From NCBI RefSeq assembly GCF_004366355.1, contig NZ_SODV01000001.1, positions 1,364,001 to 1,428,000 of the forward strand: a stretch of 64,000 bases of DNA, in the 5' to 3' direction. How positions within the stretch are numbered: position 1 is the stretch's first letter; the number at the start of each line of letters is the position of its first letter. A program made the translations under genes and the position numbers. Source of the DNA: Dinghuibacter silviterrae. GTDB taxonomy: Bacteria > Bacteroidota > Bacteroidia > Chitinophagales > Chitinophagaceae. Below, piece by piece: positions 35,176-44,632 of this stretch. Under the pieces are notes generated by a model that did not search any database, had not been told where the DNA came from, and was given only the letters and a program-made list of their open reading frames with translations.

Positions 35176-36377
35176 ACTTATTATTGAACAGGACGAAAGG
35201 GGATCAGGTGATCTGGACGATGGTCGTACTACTGGCCGTCACCAGCCTTCTGGTCGTCTATAGCGCTACCGGCTCCCTCGCGTACAAAATGTACAAGGGG
35301 CGCACGGAGGTATACCTGTTCAAACAGTTCGCCTTTATCGCCCTGGGGATCCTGATCATCTATGTCGCCCACCGGGTGAACTATATCGTGTATTCAAAAG
35401 TCGCCCTGATCCTGTACCTGATCTCCATCCCGCTCCTGATCTATACGCTCTTTTTCGGGACCAACCTCAACGACGCCAACCGCTGGATCCGGCTCCCGGT
35501 CATCAACATGACCTTCCAGACCTCGGACATGGCCAAGCTGGCGTTGTTCATGTACGTGTCCCGGCAGTTGAGCCGGAAACAGGACGTCATCAAGGACTTC
35601 AAAAAAGGATTCCTGCCCGTGATCACCCCGATTGCAATCACCTGTCTGCTGATCGCCCCGGCCAACCTGTCGACGGCGTTGTTGACGGGCGCCACCGGGC
35701 TGTTGCTGTGCTTTATCGGGCGCGTCCGGGTCGCGCATATTTTATTGACCATCGTCGTGGCAGCCATCCCCGTTGTATCGCTCGTAGGTATTGCAATGGC
35801 CACGTATGACGGACATCACGAGCCTGTTTCGAAGCCCGGCGTCGTTTCGACGCTGAAATCGAAAGGCCGCATCGGCACCTGGATCGGCCGGGTACAAGAC
35901 TTTGTGTATGCCAAAAAAGACGACGCCCCCTACCAGATCCAACAGGCCAAGATCGCCATTGCCAAGGGCGGCTGGCTGGGGGTGGGTCCGGGCAACAGTA
36001 CCCAGCGGAATTTTTTGCCCCATCCCTACAGCGATTTTATCTATGCCATCATTATAGAGGAATACGGCATGGTGGGCGGGGCGCTGATCATATTTATTTA
36101 CCTGGTTTTCCTCATCCGGTGTATCCGGCTTTTCCGGAAGTGTCCCTATGCCTTCGGGGCCTTCCTGGCCCTGGGCCTCAGCTTTACACTGGTGATCCAG
36201 GCCATGGCAAACATGGCGGTCAACGTCAACCTGTTCCCCGTGACCGGGGTGACGCTGCCGTTGGTCAGCATGGGGGGAAGCAGCTTTTTGTTTACCGCCC
36301 TTGCGATCGGGATCATCCTGAGCGTCGGACGGAATGTGGAGCAAAACGAAGGGGAGGTCGTCACAGATGAGCAATAA
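35172..36377 (+). CDS. ftsW: Septal peptidoglycan polymerase FtsW
   Basis: FtsW (401 aa) is a SEDS-family glycosyltransferase that polymerises septal lipid II. About ten transmembrane helices are predicted. Typical segments are LLVVYSATGS (about 25-35), NDANRWIRLPVINMTFQTSD (about 98-117), and LPHPYSDFIYAIIIEEYG (about 282-299, including the conserved acidic residues), plus the NLFPVTGVTLPLVSMGGSS block. Its place before murG in the dcw cluster indicates FtsW rather than RodA. It overlaps murD by 4 nt and murG by 11 nt. Confidence 0.94.
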   Translation: MNLLLNRTKGDQVIWTMVVLLAVTSLLVVYSATGSLAYKMYKGRTEVYLFKQFAFIALGILIIYVAHRVNYIVYSKVALILYLISIPLLIYTLFFGTNLNDANRWIRLPVINMTFQTSDMAKLALFMYVSRQLSRKQDVIKDFKKGFLPVITPIAITCLLIAPANLSTALLTGATGLLLCFIGRVRVAHILLTIVVAAIPVVSLVGIAMATYDGHHEPVSKPGVVSTLKSKGRIGTWIGRVQDFVYAKKDDAPYQIQQAKIAIAKGGWLGVGPGNSTQRNFLPHPYSDFIYAIIIEEYGMVGGALIIFIYLVFLIRCIRLFRKCPYAFGAFLALGLSFTLVIQAMANMAVNVNLFPVTGVTLPLVSMGGSSFLFTALAIGIILSVGRNVEQNEGEVVTDEQ

Positions 36378-37458
36378 GATTATCATAGCGGGTGGTGGTA
36401 CCGGAGGTCACGTTTTTCCGGCCCTGGCGATCGGACAGGCGCTGATGCGTCTCGACGACCGCACGGAGCTGTTGTACGTAGGGGCAAAGGGCAAAATGGA
36501 GATGGAAAAAGTACCGCAGGCCGGTTTCCCCATCGTCGGGCTCGACATCGCGGGGATGAACCGGAGTGCGCCCTGGAAAAATATAACCCTGCCCTGGAAA
36601 CTCGTTAAAAGTTTGTTCACCGCCCAGTCGGTGTTGCGGCGCTTCAAACCCGACGTCGTCGTCGGCGTGGGCGGGTACGCCAGCTTTCCCATGCTCCGGC
36701 AGGCGCAAAAGCGCGGTATACCGACCCTTATCCAGGAGCAGAATTCTTTTGCGGGGAAAAGTAACCAGATCCTCGGACGCGAGGCCCGTACGATATGCGT
36801 CGCGTTCGATGGCATGGAGCGTTTCTTCCCGGCCGGCCGGATTGTGCAAACCGGTAACCCCGTGCGGCACTCCATTGCGTCCGCCCGTGTCACCCGGGAA
36901 GACGGTGTCCGGTATTTCCAACTGGACCCCGCGCGCAAAGTGATCCTCGCCACCGGCGGAAGCCTCGGCGCCAAGAGCATCAACGAGGCCATGGACGCCG
37001 GGCTGTCCCGCATCGTCGACGCCGGTTACCAGGTCATCTGGCAAACGGGCAAGCTATACGAGGAGCGGGCGCTCAAGGCTGTCGCCGGTTTTAAAGGCGT
37101 TTGGACCTCGGCCTTTATCACGCACATGGAAATGGCCTACGCCGCGGCCGACGTGGTCGTCTCCCGCGCCGGGTCCACCATCGCGGAGCTTTGCGTGGCG
37201 GCCAAACCCACGGTCTTTGTCCCCTACCCCTACGCGGCGGAGGACCACCAGACCGTCAACGCCATGAACCTCGTCCGCCATGAGGCGGGACTCATCGTCC
37301 CCGACGGCGAGGCCTCCGCGCGGCTCATCGACGTGTTGCTCGGTCTGGCAGCCGATGTTTCCTTACAGGCCCAATTGACAAAAAACATTGCCGCCCTCGC
37401 GATTCCCGACGCAGACGAACGGATCGCCAGGGAGGTCTTAAAACTGATTAAACGGTAG
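36367..37458 (+). CDS. murG: UDP-GlcNAc: undecaprenyl-PP-MurNAc-pentapeptide transferase MurG
   Basis: MurG (363 aa) adds GlcNAc to lipid I, giving lipid II, at the inner face of the membrane. It has the GGGTGGHVFPALAIG motif (8-22, GxGGH loop), the second loop TGGSLGAKSIN (about 196) and the nucleotide-binding C-terminal block SRAGSTIAEL (about 265). The ATG at 36367 is chosen because the GGGTGGH motif follows directly; the frame opens further to 36334. It overlaps ftsW by 11 nt and its TAG overlaps the murC GTG by 1 nt. Confidence 0.95.
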   Translation: MSNKIIIAGGGTGGHVFPALAIGQALMRLDDRTELLYVGAKGKMEMEKVPQAGFPIVGLDIAGMNRSAPWKNITLPWKLVKSLFTAQSVLRRFKPDVVVGVGGYASFPMLRQAQKRGIPTLIQEQNSFAGKSNQILGREARTICVAFDGMERFFPAGRIVQTGNPVRHSIASARVTREDGVRYFQLDPARKVILATGGSLGAKSINEAMDAGLSRIVDAGYQVIWQTGKLYEERALKAVAGFKGVWTSAFITHMEMAYAAADVVVSRAGSTIAELCVAAKPTVFVPYPYAAEDHQTVNAMNLVRHEAGLIVPDGEASARLIDVLLGLAADVSLQAQLTKNIAALAIPDADERIAREVLKLIKR

Positions 37459-38879
37459 TGGAACCGACGCGTATATATTTTGTAGGGATCGGCGGCATCG
37501 GGATGAGCGCCCTGGCGAGGTATTTCCTCTCGCGCGGGGTTCGCGTGAGCGGGTATGACCGGGCGCGCACAGCGCTTACAGCCGCCCTTGAGGCGGAGGG
37601 GGCTTCCCTGTATTATGCCGACTCTCTTTCGTCGGTGGATGCGGCTGCCGAATGGGTTGTCTATACCCCTGCGATTCCCGCCACCAGTGTGATCTTGTCC
37701 TACTACCGCTCTTCCGGCGTCCCGCTTATGAAACGCAGTGACGTGCTGCAACGGATAACTTCGGGGACGTTCAACATCTGTATCGCGGGTACCCACGGCA
37801 AGACCACCATCACCACGATGACCGCCCACATCCTGCGGCACAGCGGGTATGGCTGCACCGCTTTCCTCGGTGGGATCGCCGCGAACTACAATACCAATTT
37901 CTGGAGCACCCGCGCGGATGTCTGCGTTGTGGAAGCTGACGAATACGACCGGTCCTTCCTGAAGCTCGACCCGTCTATGGCGGTCATTACCGCTATGGAT
38001 CCGGATCACCTCGACATCTATGGGACGGCGGAGGCCATGGAGGAGGCGTTTATTGCGTTTGCCAACCGCGTGAAACCCGGCGGATGGCTGCTTTCCAAAT
38101 TTGGGCTCACGCGCGAGGTGGACCTCCCCCAACATCTGACCTACAGCCTCACCTCCGCGTCGGCCAGCGTCCACGCCGTCGGTCTGCGCCCCGAGGACGG
38201 GGCCTACGTCTTCGACGTCGCCCTGCCGGGTGCCGTGCTCGAAGGCGTCGTGCTCCACATGGGCGGCCGCCACAACGTCGAGAACACCCTCGCCGCCGTG
38301 GCCGTGGCCCACCAATTGGGGATCGATTCGAATGCCATACGGTCAGCCGTGTCCGCTTTCAAGGGCGTACACCGCCGTTTCGAATACGTCCTCCGGACCC
38401 CCGAAGTGGTGCTCGTCGACGACTACGCTCACCACCCCGAAGAACTCCGGGCCCTGATCACCGGTGCCAAGGATCTTTTTCCCGGGCGCACCTGTACCGT
38501 GGTTTTCCAGCCCCACCTCTTTTCGCGGACACGGGACCTGGCGCAGGAGTTTGCGGCCAGCCTCGATGGAGCGGACGAAGTTATTTTGTTGCCGATATAT
38601 CCGGCCCGGGAGTTACCCATGCCAGGGGTGACGAGCGAGCTGATTTTGGATAAGATGAAAAATCCGCGGAAGCGGATACTATCGAAGGAAGAGCTGCTGG
38701 CGTGGGCCGCCAACGCCTTGGACGCCACCGGCGCCGCGGGCGTTTTGTCCGGTGCCTCAGGCGTTTCGGCCGGTGCCGCTGGCCCGCTGGCCGCGCCGCG
38801 CCTCATCATCATGGCCGGCGCCGGCGACATCGACGCACTGGTGGCGCCCGTGGCAGAAAGACTTAAAAATGGGAGATGA
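37458..38879 (+). CDS. murC: UDP-MurNAc: L-alanine ligase MurC
   Basis: MurC (473 aa) starts the peptide stem of peptidoglycan. It uses a GTG start (37458) that overlaps the murG stop by 1 nt; the family motif GIGGIGMSALARY begins at residue 10. The ATP motif GTHGKTT (about 113) and the EADEYDRSFL stretch (about 158) are present, and HPEE region in the third domain (about 322). A Gly/Ala-rich insertion (about residues 422-443) lies just before the last conserved block (IIMAGAGDIDALV). It overlaps ftsQ by 11 nt. Confidence 0.95.
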   Translation: MEPTRIYFVGIGGIGMSALARYFLSRGVRVSGYDRARTALTAALEAEGASLYYADSLSSVDAAAEWVVYTPAIPATSVILSYYRSSGVPLMKRSDVLQRITSGTFNICIAGTHGKTTITTMTAHILRHSGYGCTAFLGGIAANYNTNFWSTRADVCVVEADEYDRSFLKLDPSMAVITAMDPDHLDIYGTAEAMEEAFIAFANRVKPGGWLLSKFGLTREVDLPQHLTYSLTSASASVHAVGLRPEDGAYVFDVALPGAVLEGVVLHMGGRHNVENTLAAVAVAHQLGIDSNAIRSAVSAFKGVHRRFEYVLRTPEVVLVDDYAHHPEELRALITGAKDLFPGRTCTVVFQPHLFSRTRDLAQEFAASLDGADEVILLPIYPARELPMPGVTSELILDKMKNPRKRILSKEELLAWAANALDATGAAGVLSGASGVSAGAAGPLAAPRLIIMAGAGDIDALVAPVAERLKNGR

Positions 38880-39945
38880 GGGGAAACGATATGGTAAGTG
38901 GAGAAAGATCCTGGTATGGGGTTTCTGGCTCCTGGTCGCGGCAGGCGGCACCACCCTGCTGGTGGCGGCCATCCGTCACCAGAACCGCGCTTTGTGTAAG
39001 TCGGTGCGGATTGAGATCAGCGGGACGGGACGGCGGATGGTAGACAGCGCGGAACTGGAGGCCATCCTGACCGACCAGCATACCCGCCACCTCGTGGGGA
39101 CGCCTTCCGGGTCCATTTCGATCCGGAGGTTGGAGAAAAGGATAGGGGACAACCCCTGGGTAAAAAAAGCGGATTTGTTCTTTGATAGCAAACAAGTGTT
39201 GTGGGTAAAAGTGATCGAAAGGGAACCGGTCGCCCGGTTGTTTACACAGGAAGGCTCGTCCTTCTACGTAGACCTCGACGGCGCCCGTCTTCCGCTCAAA
39301 GACTACTTTCCCGTTCCTCTTCCGGTCTTTACCTCCTGTCCGCTGGACAAGAGGAACTGGAATGGGCCGGACACCGCCCTGGCACGGGAGATTGCAGCAC
39401 TCAGCGTTTACCTGCAGGGCCATCCGTTTTGGATGAACATGGTCCAGCAGGTCGACGTCAACGACGCCCGCCAGTTCGAACTGGTACCCGCCGTGGGGGA
39501 CTACGTCCTGAGGATCGGCGACACCAGCGACCTGGACCGTAAGTTCACCCGTCTTAAAGTGTTTTACGAGCGCGTCATCCCCCGCGTGGGCTGGAACAAG
39601 TACGCCGTCGTAGACGCCCGGTACACGGGTGAGATCATCGGTGTACGGCGCGACGCCCAAAGCGCTTCGATCGACACCGCCAAGGCGGCGGCCCTGTTAA
39701 AGGACCTGATCGAGCAGGGGCGGACGGCGATGCGCGACACTGTTGTCCGGGCAGCGCCCGTTCCGCGGGAACCGGTACCGGACATCGATAGTACGCGGTC
39801 GCTGGTGCCGGATGAGGGGGCGGGAGCGGCGGCTGCCGCGAGTGGGGCCGCGCACAGCGCGACGAAACCCGCGGCCGGCGCTCCGAAGCCGGGCTCCGGC
39901 GGCCAAAAGCCGAAAGCCGTGCTGCCGCCAAAAAAGAAAAAGTGA
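38869..39945 (+). CDS. ftsQ: Cell division protein FtsQ
   Basis: FtsQ (358 aa) is a bitopic membrane protein that links the early and late divisome. The sequence has a short cytoplasmic N-terminus, one transmembrane helix (about 11-33, LVWGFWLLVAAGGTTLLVAA), a POTRA-like domain (about 40-120, ISIRRLEKRIGDNPWVKKADLFF) and a beta domain. It ends in a disordered Ala/Pro/Gly/Lys-rich tail (about 290-358). I chose the ATG at 38869 over the longer opening at 38752. ftsA follows after 31 nt. Confidence 0.9.
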   Translation: MGDEGKRYGKWRKILVWGFWLLVAAGGTTLLVAAIRHQNRALCKSVRIEISGTGRRMVDSAELEAILTDQHTRHLVGTPSGSISIRRLEKRIGDNPWVKKADLFFDSKQVLWVKVIEREPVARLFTQEGSSFYVDLDGARLPLKDYFPVPLPVFTSCPLDKRNWNGPDTALAREIAALSVYLQGHPFWMNMVQQVDVNDARQFELVPAVGDYVLRIGDTSDLDRKFTRLKVFYERVIPRVGWNKYAVVDARYTGEIIGVRRDAQSASIDTAKAAALLKDLIEQGRTAMRDTVVRAAPVPREPVPDIDSTRSLVPDEGAGAAAAASGAAHSATKPAAGAPKPGSGGQKPKAVLPPKKKK

Positions 39946-39976
39946 ATTATGTTCAACGATAAAAACAAGGTATTAT

Positions 39977-41344
39977 ATGTATAACGAACAACCCATCATT
40001 GTGGGGCTGGACATCGGCACCACAAAGATCGCAGCCATAGCGGGCCGGAAAAATGAATATGGCAAACTGGAGATCCTGGGGTTTGGTCGTGCGAACTCAA
40101 ACGGTGTCCAACATGGGATGGTCCTCAACATCGACCAGACCATCAAGGCCATCCAAACGGCCCTGGAGAACTGCTATGCCTCGAACCCAAACCTCGAAAT
40201 CAACGAGGTCTATGTGGGGATCGCCGGGCATCACATCAAAAGCCTCCAGACCCGGGGTGATATTGTGCGCCAAAACACGGATGAAGAGATCTGCCAGCGG
40301 GAGATAGACCAACTGATCAACGACCAGTACAAAACCTATATCCCGGCCGGGGACCAGATTATCGACGTGATCCCGCAGGAGTTCACGGTGGATAATTTCC
40401 AGAATATTCCCAACCCGATCGGTTATAGTGGTGTAAAGGTGGGCGCCAACTTTCACATCATCACCGGTGACAAGAATGCCATCCGCAACATCCATCGCAG
40501 CGTCGACAAGGCGGGGTTGCGCACCCGCGACCTCGTGTTGCAGCCACTGGCTTCCGCCGCGGCGGTGATGTGCGAGCACGACCTCGAAGCCGGGGTGGCC
40601 ATCGTGGATATAGGCGGGGGCACCACCGACCTGGCCGTTTTTTATGAAGGCATCCTTAAACACACGGCCGTTATACCTTTTGGCGGGGAGAACATCACCA
40701 ACGACATCAAGACCGGTTTAGGCGTCCTCAAGACCCAGGCCGAGCAGATGAAGGTGCAGTTTGGTTCCGCCCTGTCGGACGAGGCCAAGGGGAATGCCTT
40801 TATCACCATCCCCGGTCTGAGGGGGATGGCGCCGAAGGAAATCAGCGTCAAGAACCTGGCACACATCATCCAGGCGCGCATGAGCGAGATCCTGGACTTC
40901 GTTACCTATCACCTCAAACAGGTGGGTTTGGACAACCGGCTGCTCAACGGCGGCGTCATCCTTACCGGTGGCGGTGCCCAGCTCAAGCACCTGATCCAGT
41001 TGACAGAATACGTGACCGGGTTAAACGCCCGTACCGGCTTCCCCAACGAGCACCTGGCGGCCGGGCATATTGAGGAACTCGCCAAGCCCATGTACGCCAC
41101 TTGTATCGGGCTTATCCTCAAAGGCTATAACGTCTATGAGAACAACGAAAACCTGCTCCACGAAGGCGGGAAGAAAAAGACCGTCAAGGAAGAACAGGAC
41201 GTCACCGAAGTGGCGCTGGACCGGGAGGAAGGGATCGGAACCATCAAGGTCAAGAAGCGCAAAAAGAACATCAAGAATTTTATGGATTCGATCAAAGACG
41301 GTCTGATCGACCTGTTCAAGGAAGAAGAAGACAGCCAATTGTAA
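39977..41344 (+). CDS. ftsA: Cell division protein FtsA
   Basis: FtsA (455 aa) is an actin-like ATPase that tethers FtsZ to the membrane. It shows the phosphate-binding motif VGLDIGTTKIAAIAG (about 9-23), the 1C insertion domain, VDIGGGTTDLAVF (about 208-220) and the adenine-binding GGVILTGGGAQLKH (about 319-332). The C-terminal amphipathic helix (NFMDSIKDGLIDLFKE) is the membrane anchor. The ATG at 39977 is fixed by the conserved N-terminus. A 14-bp perfect palindrome follows the stop before ftsZ. Confidence 0.95.
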   Translation: MYNEQPIIVGLDIGTTKIAAIAGRKNEYGKLEILGFGRANSNGVQHGMVLNIDQTIKAIQTALENCYASNPNLEINEVYVGIAGHHIKSLQTRGDIVRQNTDEEICQREIDQLINDQYKTYIPAGDQIIDVIPQEFTVDNFQNIPNPIGYSGVKVGANFHIITGDKNAIRNIHRSVDKAGLRTRDLVLQPLASAAAVMCEHDLEAGVAIVDIGGGTTDLAVFYEGILKHTAVIPFGGENITNDIKTGLGVLKTQAEQMKVQFGSALSDEAKGNAFITIPGLRGMAPKEISVKNLAHIIQARMSEILDFVTYHLKQVGLDNRLLNGGVILTGGGAQLKHLIQLTEYVTGLNARTGFPNEHLAAGHIEELAKPMYATCIGLILKGYNVYENNENLLHEGGKKKTVKEEQDVTEVALDREEGIGTIKVKKRKKNIKNFMDSIKDGLIDLFKEEEDSQL

Positions 41345-41346
41345 AA

Positions 41347-41371
41347 GGTGTCGCGACACCGTTAATGATAC
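41347..41371 (+). other. Palindrome followed by CCGTTAATGA in the ftsA-ftsZ spacer
   Basis: GGTGTCG-CGACACC (41347-41360) is a perfect palindrome without a loop. It runs directly into GTTAATGATACC, so that CCGTTAATGA (41359-41368) matches the CCGCTAATGA decamer of elements A and B at 9 of 10 bases. It is shorter and lacks the downstream hairpins, so it may be unrelated. Confidence 0.4.
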
Positions 41372-41414
41372 CCCGTACCCTCGATACTTACTAACCATTT
41401 TAAAAACAGTGTGT

Positions 41415-43313
41415 ATGATTCATTTCGATTTGCCGAAGGAAAAGTCTTCCATCATCAAGGTCATCGGTATCGGGGGCGGTGGGAGCAATGCCGTAAACTT
41501 TATGCACGGCCAGGGGATAGAGGGTGTAAACTTCATCATCTGCAATACGGACGCGCAAGCGATCGCCAATAGCAAGGTGCCCAATAAGATACAACTGGGC
41601 CCTCACCTTACCCAGGGATTAGGCGCCGGGGCCAACCCCGAGATCGGGCGCCAGGCCACCGAAGAAAGCCTGGAGGAGATCCGCCGCATCCTGGAGGTCA
41701 ATACAAAAATGGCCTTTATCACCGCCGGTATGGGCGGTGGTACCGGAACGGGCGGCGCACCAATCGTGGCCCGCATCTGTAAGGAAATGGGGATCCTCAC
41801 CGTGGGGATCATCACTACGCCCTTTACTTACGAAGGCAAGAAACGCATCCAGCAAGGGGAGGAGGGGATCAACCGGCTCAAGGACCACGTGGATACCCTG
41901 CTCGTCATCAGCAATGATAAGCTCCGTCATCAATACGGCAACCTCAAGATGAAGGAAGCCTTTGCAAAAGCGGACAACGTCCTGGCTACTGCAGCCAAGT
42001 GTATCACCGATGTCATCAACAGCACGGGTCAGATCAACGTTGACTTTGCGGACGTTTGTACCGTGATGCGCAACGGAGGTGTCGCCATCCTGGGCAGCGG
42101 AGCGGCAGAAGGAGACAACAGGGCCCAACGCGCCATCGAGCAGGCGCTCAATTCACCGCTGCTCAACGACAACGATATCCGCGGCGCCAAATGGATCCTC
42201 ATCAACATCAACTCCGCCGAAGGCGAACACGAATTCACTATGGACGAGGTGGACATCATCCAGAACTACCTCCTCAGCCAGGCCGGTCCGAATTCCGATG
42301 TGATCATGGGTCTGGGCTACGACAGCAGCCTCCAGGGCAAGATCGGGATCACGCTGATCGCCACCGGTTTTGAACACGAGGGTCTGACGGCCGACGAAAA
42401 GGCCGCCGCTATGCAGGCGCCCATTCCGGAGGAAAAGATCGTGATGACGCTCCAGATGGAGACTAACGAGAAGAAGCCGAACGGACAACAAGCGCTTTTT
42501 GCCGAGCCCGGTCGGGCGACCGCGCCTTCTGCCGCCGCGCCGGCACCCGCCGCCGCGATACCGCCGCCGGACAGCATGGCCCCCAGCCTCGTAGAACCCG
42601 CTGCGCCCGCCGGCGACTTCTTCATCAGCCGGGTGGACAATCCAAAAGCTCCGGCTAAAGAGGAAAAGATCGTGATGCCCTTGCAGGACCTCTCGGCGGA
42701 AGTACCGCCGACGGTCACCCGCGCGGAAGTGCCACCGGCCGCCGCCCGCGCCGAAGCGCCGAAGCCCGCGCAGCCCCAGGCCGCCGCGCGCCCCGCGACG
42801 GGCACGCCCGACGCCTCGAAAACGCCGGTGCCGCCTTCGCGCCCCACGGCCCGCCCGGACACCACCGGCCGCGGTTTCCTGGCCCGCCCTTCCAACATCT
42901 ATGACGAAGAGCCCCAGGCGCCCAAGCCCACCCCATCCTTCCCGGAGGAAGCGCCGACGTTTGACATGCAACTCGTGATCAAAGATCAGCCTTCTCAACC
43001 CCGGAACCCCCAGCCTGTTCTTCCGTATACCCCGGAACCCACACAACCGGGGCCGGACGAGATGGACGAGCAACGCCGTAAGGCTGCCGAACGGCTTCAA
43101 AAACTGCGCAACCTTTCGTTTAACGTTAATGCACCGGACGGGGGCAACGAATTCGAAGCCGTACCCGCCTACGTGCGCCGGAATATGGAACTGTACAATA
43201 CCGTCAATTCCATCGAGAATTTCTACAGCAATTATACTGTCAAGTCTTCCGAGGACAACAAGGGGGAGATCAGCACGATCAACACCTTCCTCGAAGGCAA
43301 AAAACCGGATTGA
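41415..43313 (+). CDS. ftsZ: Cell division protein FtsZ
   Basis: FtsZ (632 aa) is the tubulin-like GTPase that forms the division ring. The GTP-binding motif GGGTGTGGAP (about 109-118) and the T7 loop region NVDFADVCTVM (about 206) are present. The C-terminal half is a long Ala/Pro/Thr-rich linker (about 350-550), followed by the conserved-type peptide EFEAVPAYVRRNMEL (about 576-590) and a further 40 residues, as in other Bacteroidota. The ATG at 41415 is preferred over GTG at 41409 (two residues longer). It is followed by a terminator. Confidence 0.96.
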   Translation: MIHFDLPKEKSSIIKVIGIGGGGSNAVNFMHGQGIEGVNFIICNTDAQAIANSKVPNKIQLGPHLTQGLGAGANPEIGRQATEESLEEIRRILEVNTKMAFITAGMGGGTGTGGAPIVARICKEMGILTVGIITTPFTYEGKKRIQQGEEGINRLKDHVDTLLVISNDKLRHQYGNLKMKEAFAKADNVLATAAKCITDVINSTGQINVDFADVCTVMRNGGVAILGSGAAEGDNRAQRAIEQALNSPLLNDNDIRGAKWILININSAEGEHEFTMDEVDIIQNYLLSQAGPNSDVIMGLGYDSSLQGKIGITLIATGFEHEGLTADEKAAAMQAPIPEEKIVMTLQMETNEKKPNGQQALFAEPGRATAPSAAAPAPAAAIPPPDSMAPSLVEPAAPAGDFFISRVDNPKAPAKEEKIVMPLQDLSAEVPPTVTRAEVPPAAARAEAPKPAQPQAAARPATGTPDASKTPVPPSRPTARPDTTGRGFLARPSNIYDEEPQAPKPTPSFPEEAPTFDMQLVIKDQPSQPRNPQPVLPYTPEPTQPGPDEMDEQRRKAAERLQKLRNLSFNVNAPDGGNEFEAVPAYVRRNMELYNTVNSIENFYSNYTVKSSEDNKGEISTINTFLEGKKPD

Positions 43314-43382
43314 TAGCCCGCCAGGGCGCTGTCCGTAACCTATATACAGGCAAGTGCGTTTTTTTGATTGTGGTACAAAACA

Positions 43383-43410
43383 AAGGGGCTGACCGTTGCG
43401 TCAGCCCCTT
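43383..43410 (+). terminator. Intrinsic terminator after ftsZ
   Basis: An 11-bp perfect stem (AAGGGGCTGAC at 43383-43393 with GTCAGCCCCTT at 43400-43410) closes a 6-nt loop, followed by GTTATTT. It marks the end of the dcw transcript, 70 nt past ftsZ, and lies just before the queA promoter. Confidence 0.82.
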
Positions 43411-43423
43411 GTTATTTCTGCCC

Positions 43424-43431
43424 TACCTTTG
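43424..43431 (+). promoter_or_regulatory. -7 box 4 nt before the queA ATG
   Basis: TACCTTTG matches TAnnTTTG exactly and is followed by CAGC and the queA ATG (43436). The predicted transcription start coincides with the start codon. Candidate TTG (-33) words are at unsuitable distances (12 and 25 nt). Confidence 0.6.
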
Positions 43432-43435
43432 CAGC

Positions 43436-44632
43436 ATGAAGCAGGGTCCAAGAGTATTGAATATCAACGATTATACGTATAACCTTCCGGAGGACCGGAT
43501 AGCCCAATACCCCCTGGCGGAACGCGACGCCTCCAAATTGCTGGTATATAAAAACGGAGGAATCACCGAAGCCCCCTACCGCGACCTGCCCGCGCACATC
43601 CCGCAGGACGCTTTCATGGTCTTCAACGATACAAAGGTCATCGAAGCCCGGCTGCTGTTCCGCAAGGAAAGCGGCGGTCAGATAGAAATTTTTTGCCTGG
43701 AGGCCCTTGGCGTTGAGCCCACGACCGCCATGATGCAACAAGGGGAAGCCACCTGGAAGTGTCTCGTGGGCGGGGCGGGGAAGTGGAAAACGGGCGCACT
43801 GATACGCACCTGGGAGGGCGTCACCCTGACGGCAGAAAAACTGGGCCAGGTACCGGACGGCTACCAGGTGAAATTTACCTGGACGCCGGAGGAACTGCAC
43901 TTCGCGGAGGTATTGCACCGCGCCGGTCTTGTTCCGTTGCCCCCCTATCTCCACCGGTCATCGGAAGCGCTGGATACGGAACGGTACCAGACCGTGTACG
44001 CGCGAACCGACGGGTCGGTCGCAGCGCCGACGGCGGGTTTACATTTTACGCAAGGATTAATCGAAGCACTGCGCGACAAGGGCGTAGACACCGGTTTTGT
44101 CACGCTGCACGTCGGCGCGGGGACGTTCAAACCCGTAAAGGCGGACCGGATGGAGGACCACGTCATGCACGCCGAATGGATCGACGTTACGCGCACCTTT
44201 ATACAAACCTTACGCGACACCAAAGGCCCTGTGATTCCGGTGGGGACCACGGCATTGCGCACCCTGGAAAGTCTTTACTGGATGGGCGTCAAGGCGCAGG
44301 GCGGCACAAAAAATCTGGACCTGACGCAATGGGAGGTCTACGAGGATCTGCCCCAGGAGATGACAACAAAACAGGCGCTGGACGGTTTGCTGGAATGGAT
44401 GGACGGAAGGGACAGGCTGGTCGCCCAAACCCAACTCCTGATCGCGCCGGGATACCGGCCCCGGGTGGCCAGGGCGCTGGTGACCAATTTTCACCAACCC
44501 GGATCGACGCTGCTCCTGCTGGTGGCGGCATTAATAGGAGTGGACTGGAAAAAAGTCTATGCGTACGCGCTGGAACATGATTTCCGGTTTTTAAGTTATG
44601 GGGATGGGAGTCTTCTTTGGTTCAAAAAATAG
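43436..44632 (+). CDS. queA: tRNA preQ1(34) S-adenosylmethionine ribosyltransferase-isomerase QueA
   Basis: QueA (398 aa) transfers and isomerises the ribosyl group of SAM onto preQ1 in the anticodon wobble position, making epoxyqueuosine. It has the N-terminal YNLPEDRIAQYPLAERDASKL, the FNDTKVIEARL segment (about 62-72), a SVAAPTAGLHFT motif (about 193-204) and the THVGAGTFKPVK-like block HVGAGTFKPVKADRMEDHVMH. The upstream frame to 43310 is rejected: the -7 box lies inside it. Its end overlaps kup by 16 nt. Confidence 0.95.
   Translation: MKQGPRVLNINDYTYNLPEDRIAQYPLAERDASKLLVYKNGGITEAPYRDLPAHIPQDAFMVFNDTKVIEARLLFRKESGGQIEIFCLEALGVEPTTAMMQQGEATWKCLVGGAGKWKTGALIRTWEGVTLTAEKLGQVPDGYQVKFTWTPEELHFAEVLHRAGLVPLPPYLHRSSEALDTERYQTVYARTDGSVAAPTAGLHFTQGLIEALRDKGVDTGFVTLHVGAGTFKPVKADRMEDHVMHAEWIDVTRTFIQTLRDTKGPVIPVGTTALRTLESLYWMGVKAQGGTKNLDLTQWEVYEDLPQEMTTKQALDGLLEWMDGRDRLVAQTQLLIAPGYRPRVARALVTNFHQPGSTLLLLVAALIGVDWKKVYAYALEHDFRFLSYGDGSLLWFKK

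Noticed and set aside
41409-41417. GTG start of ftsZ two codons upstream of the ATG
   Set aside because: The ATG at 41415 is the more common initiation codon and adds no conserved residues to lose.
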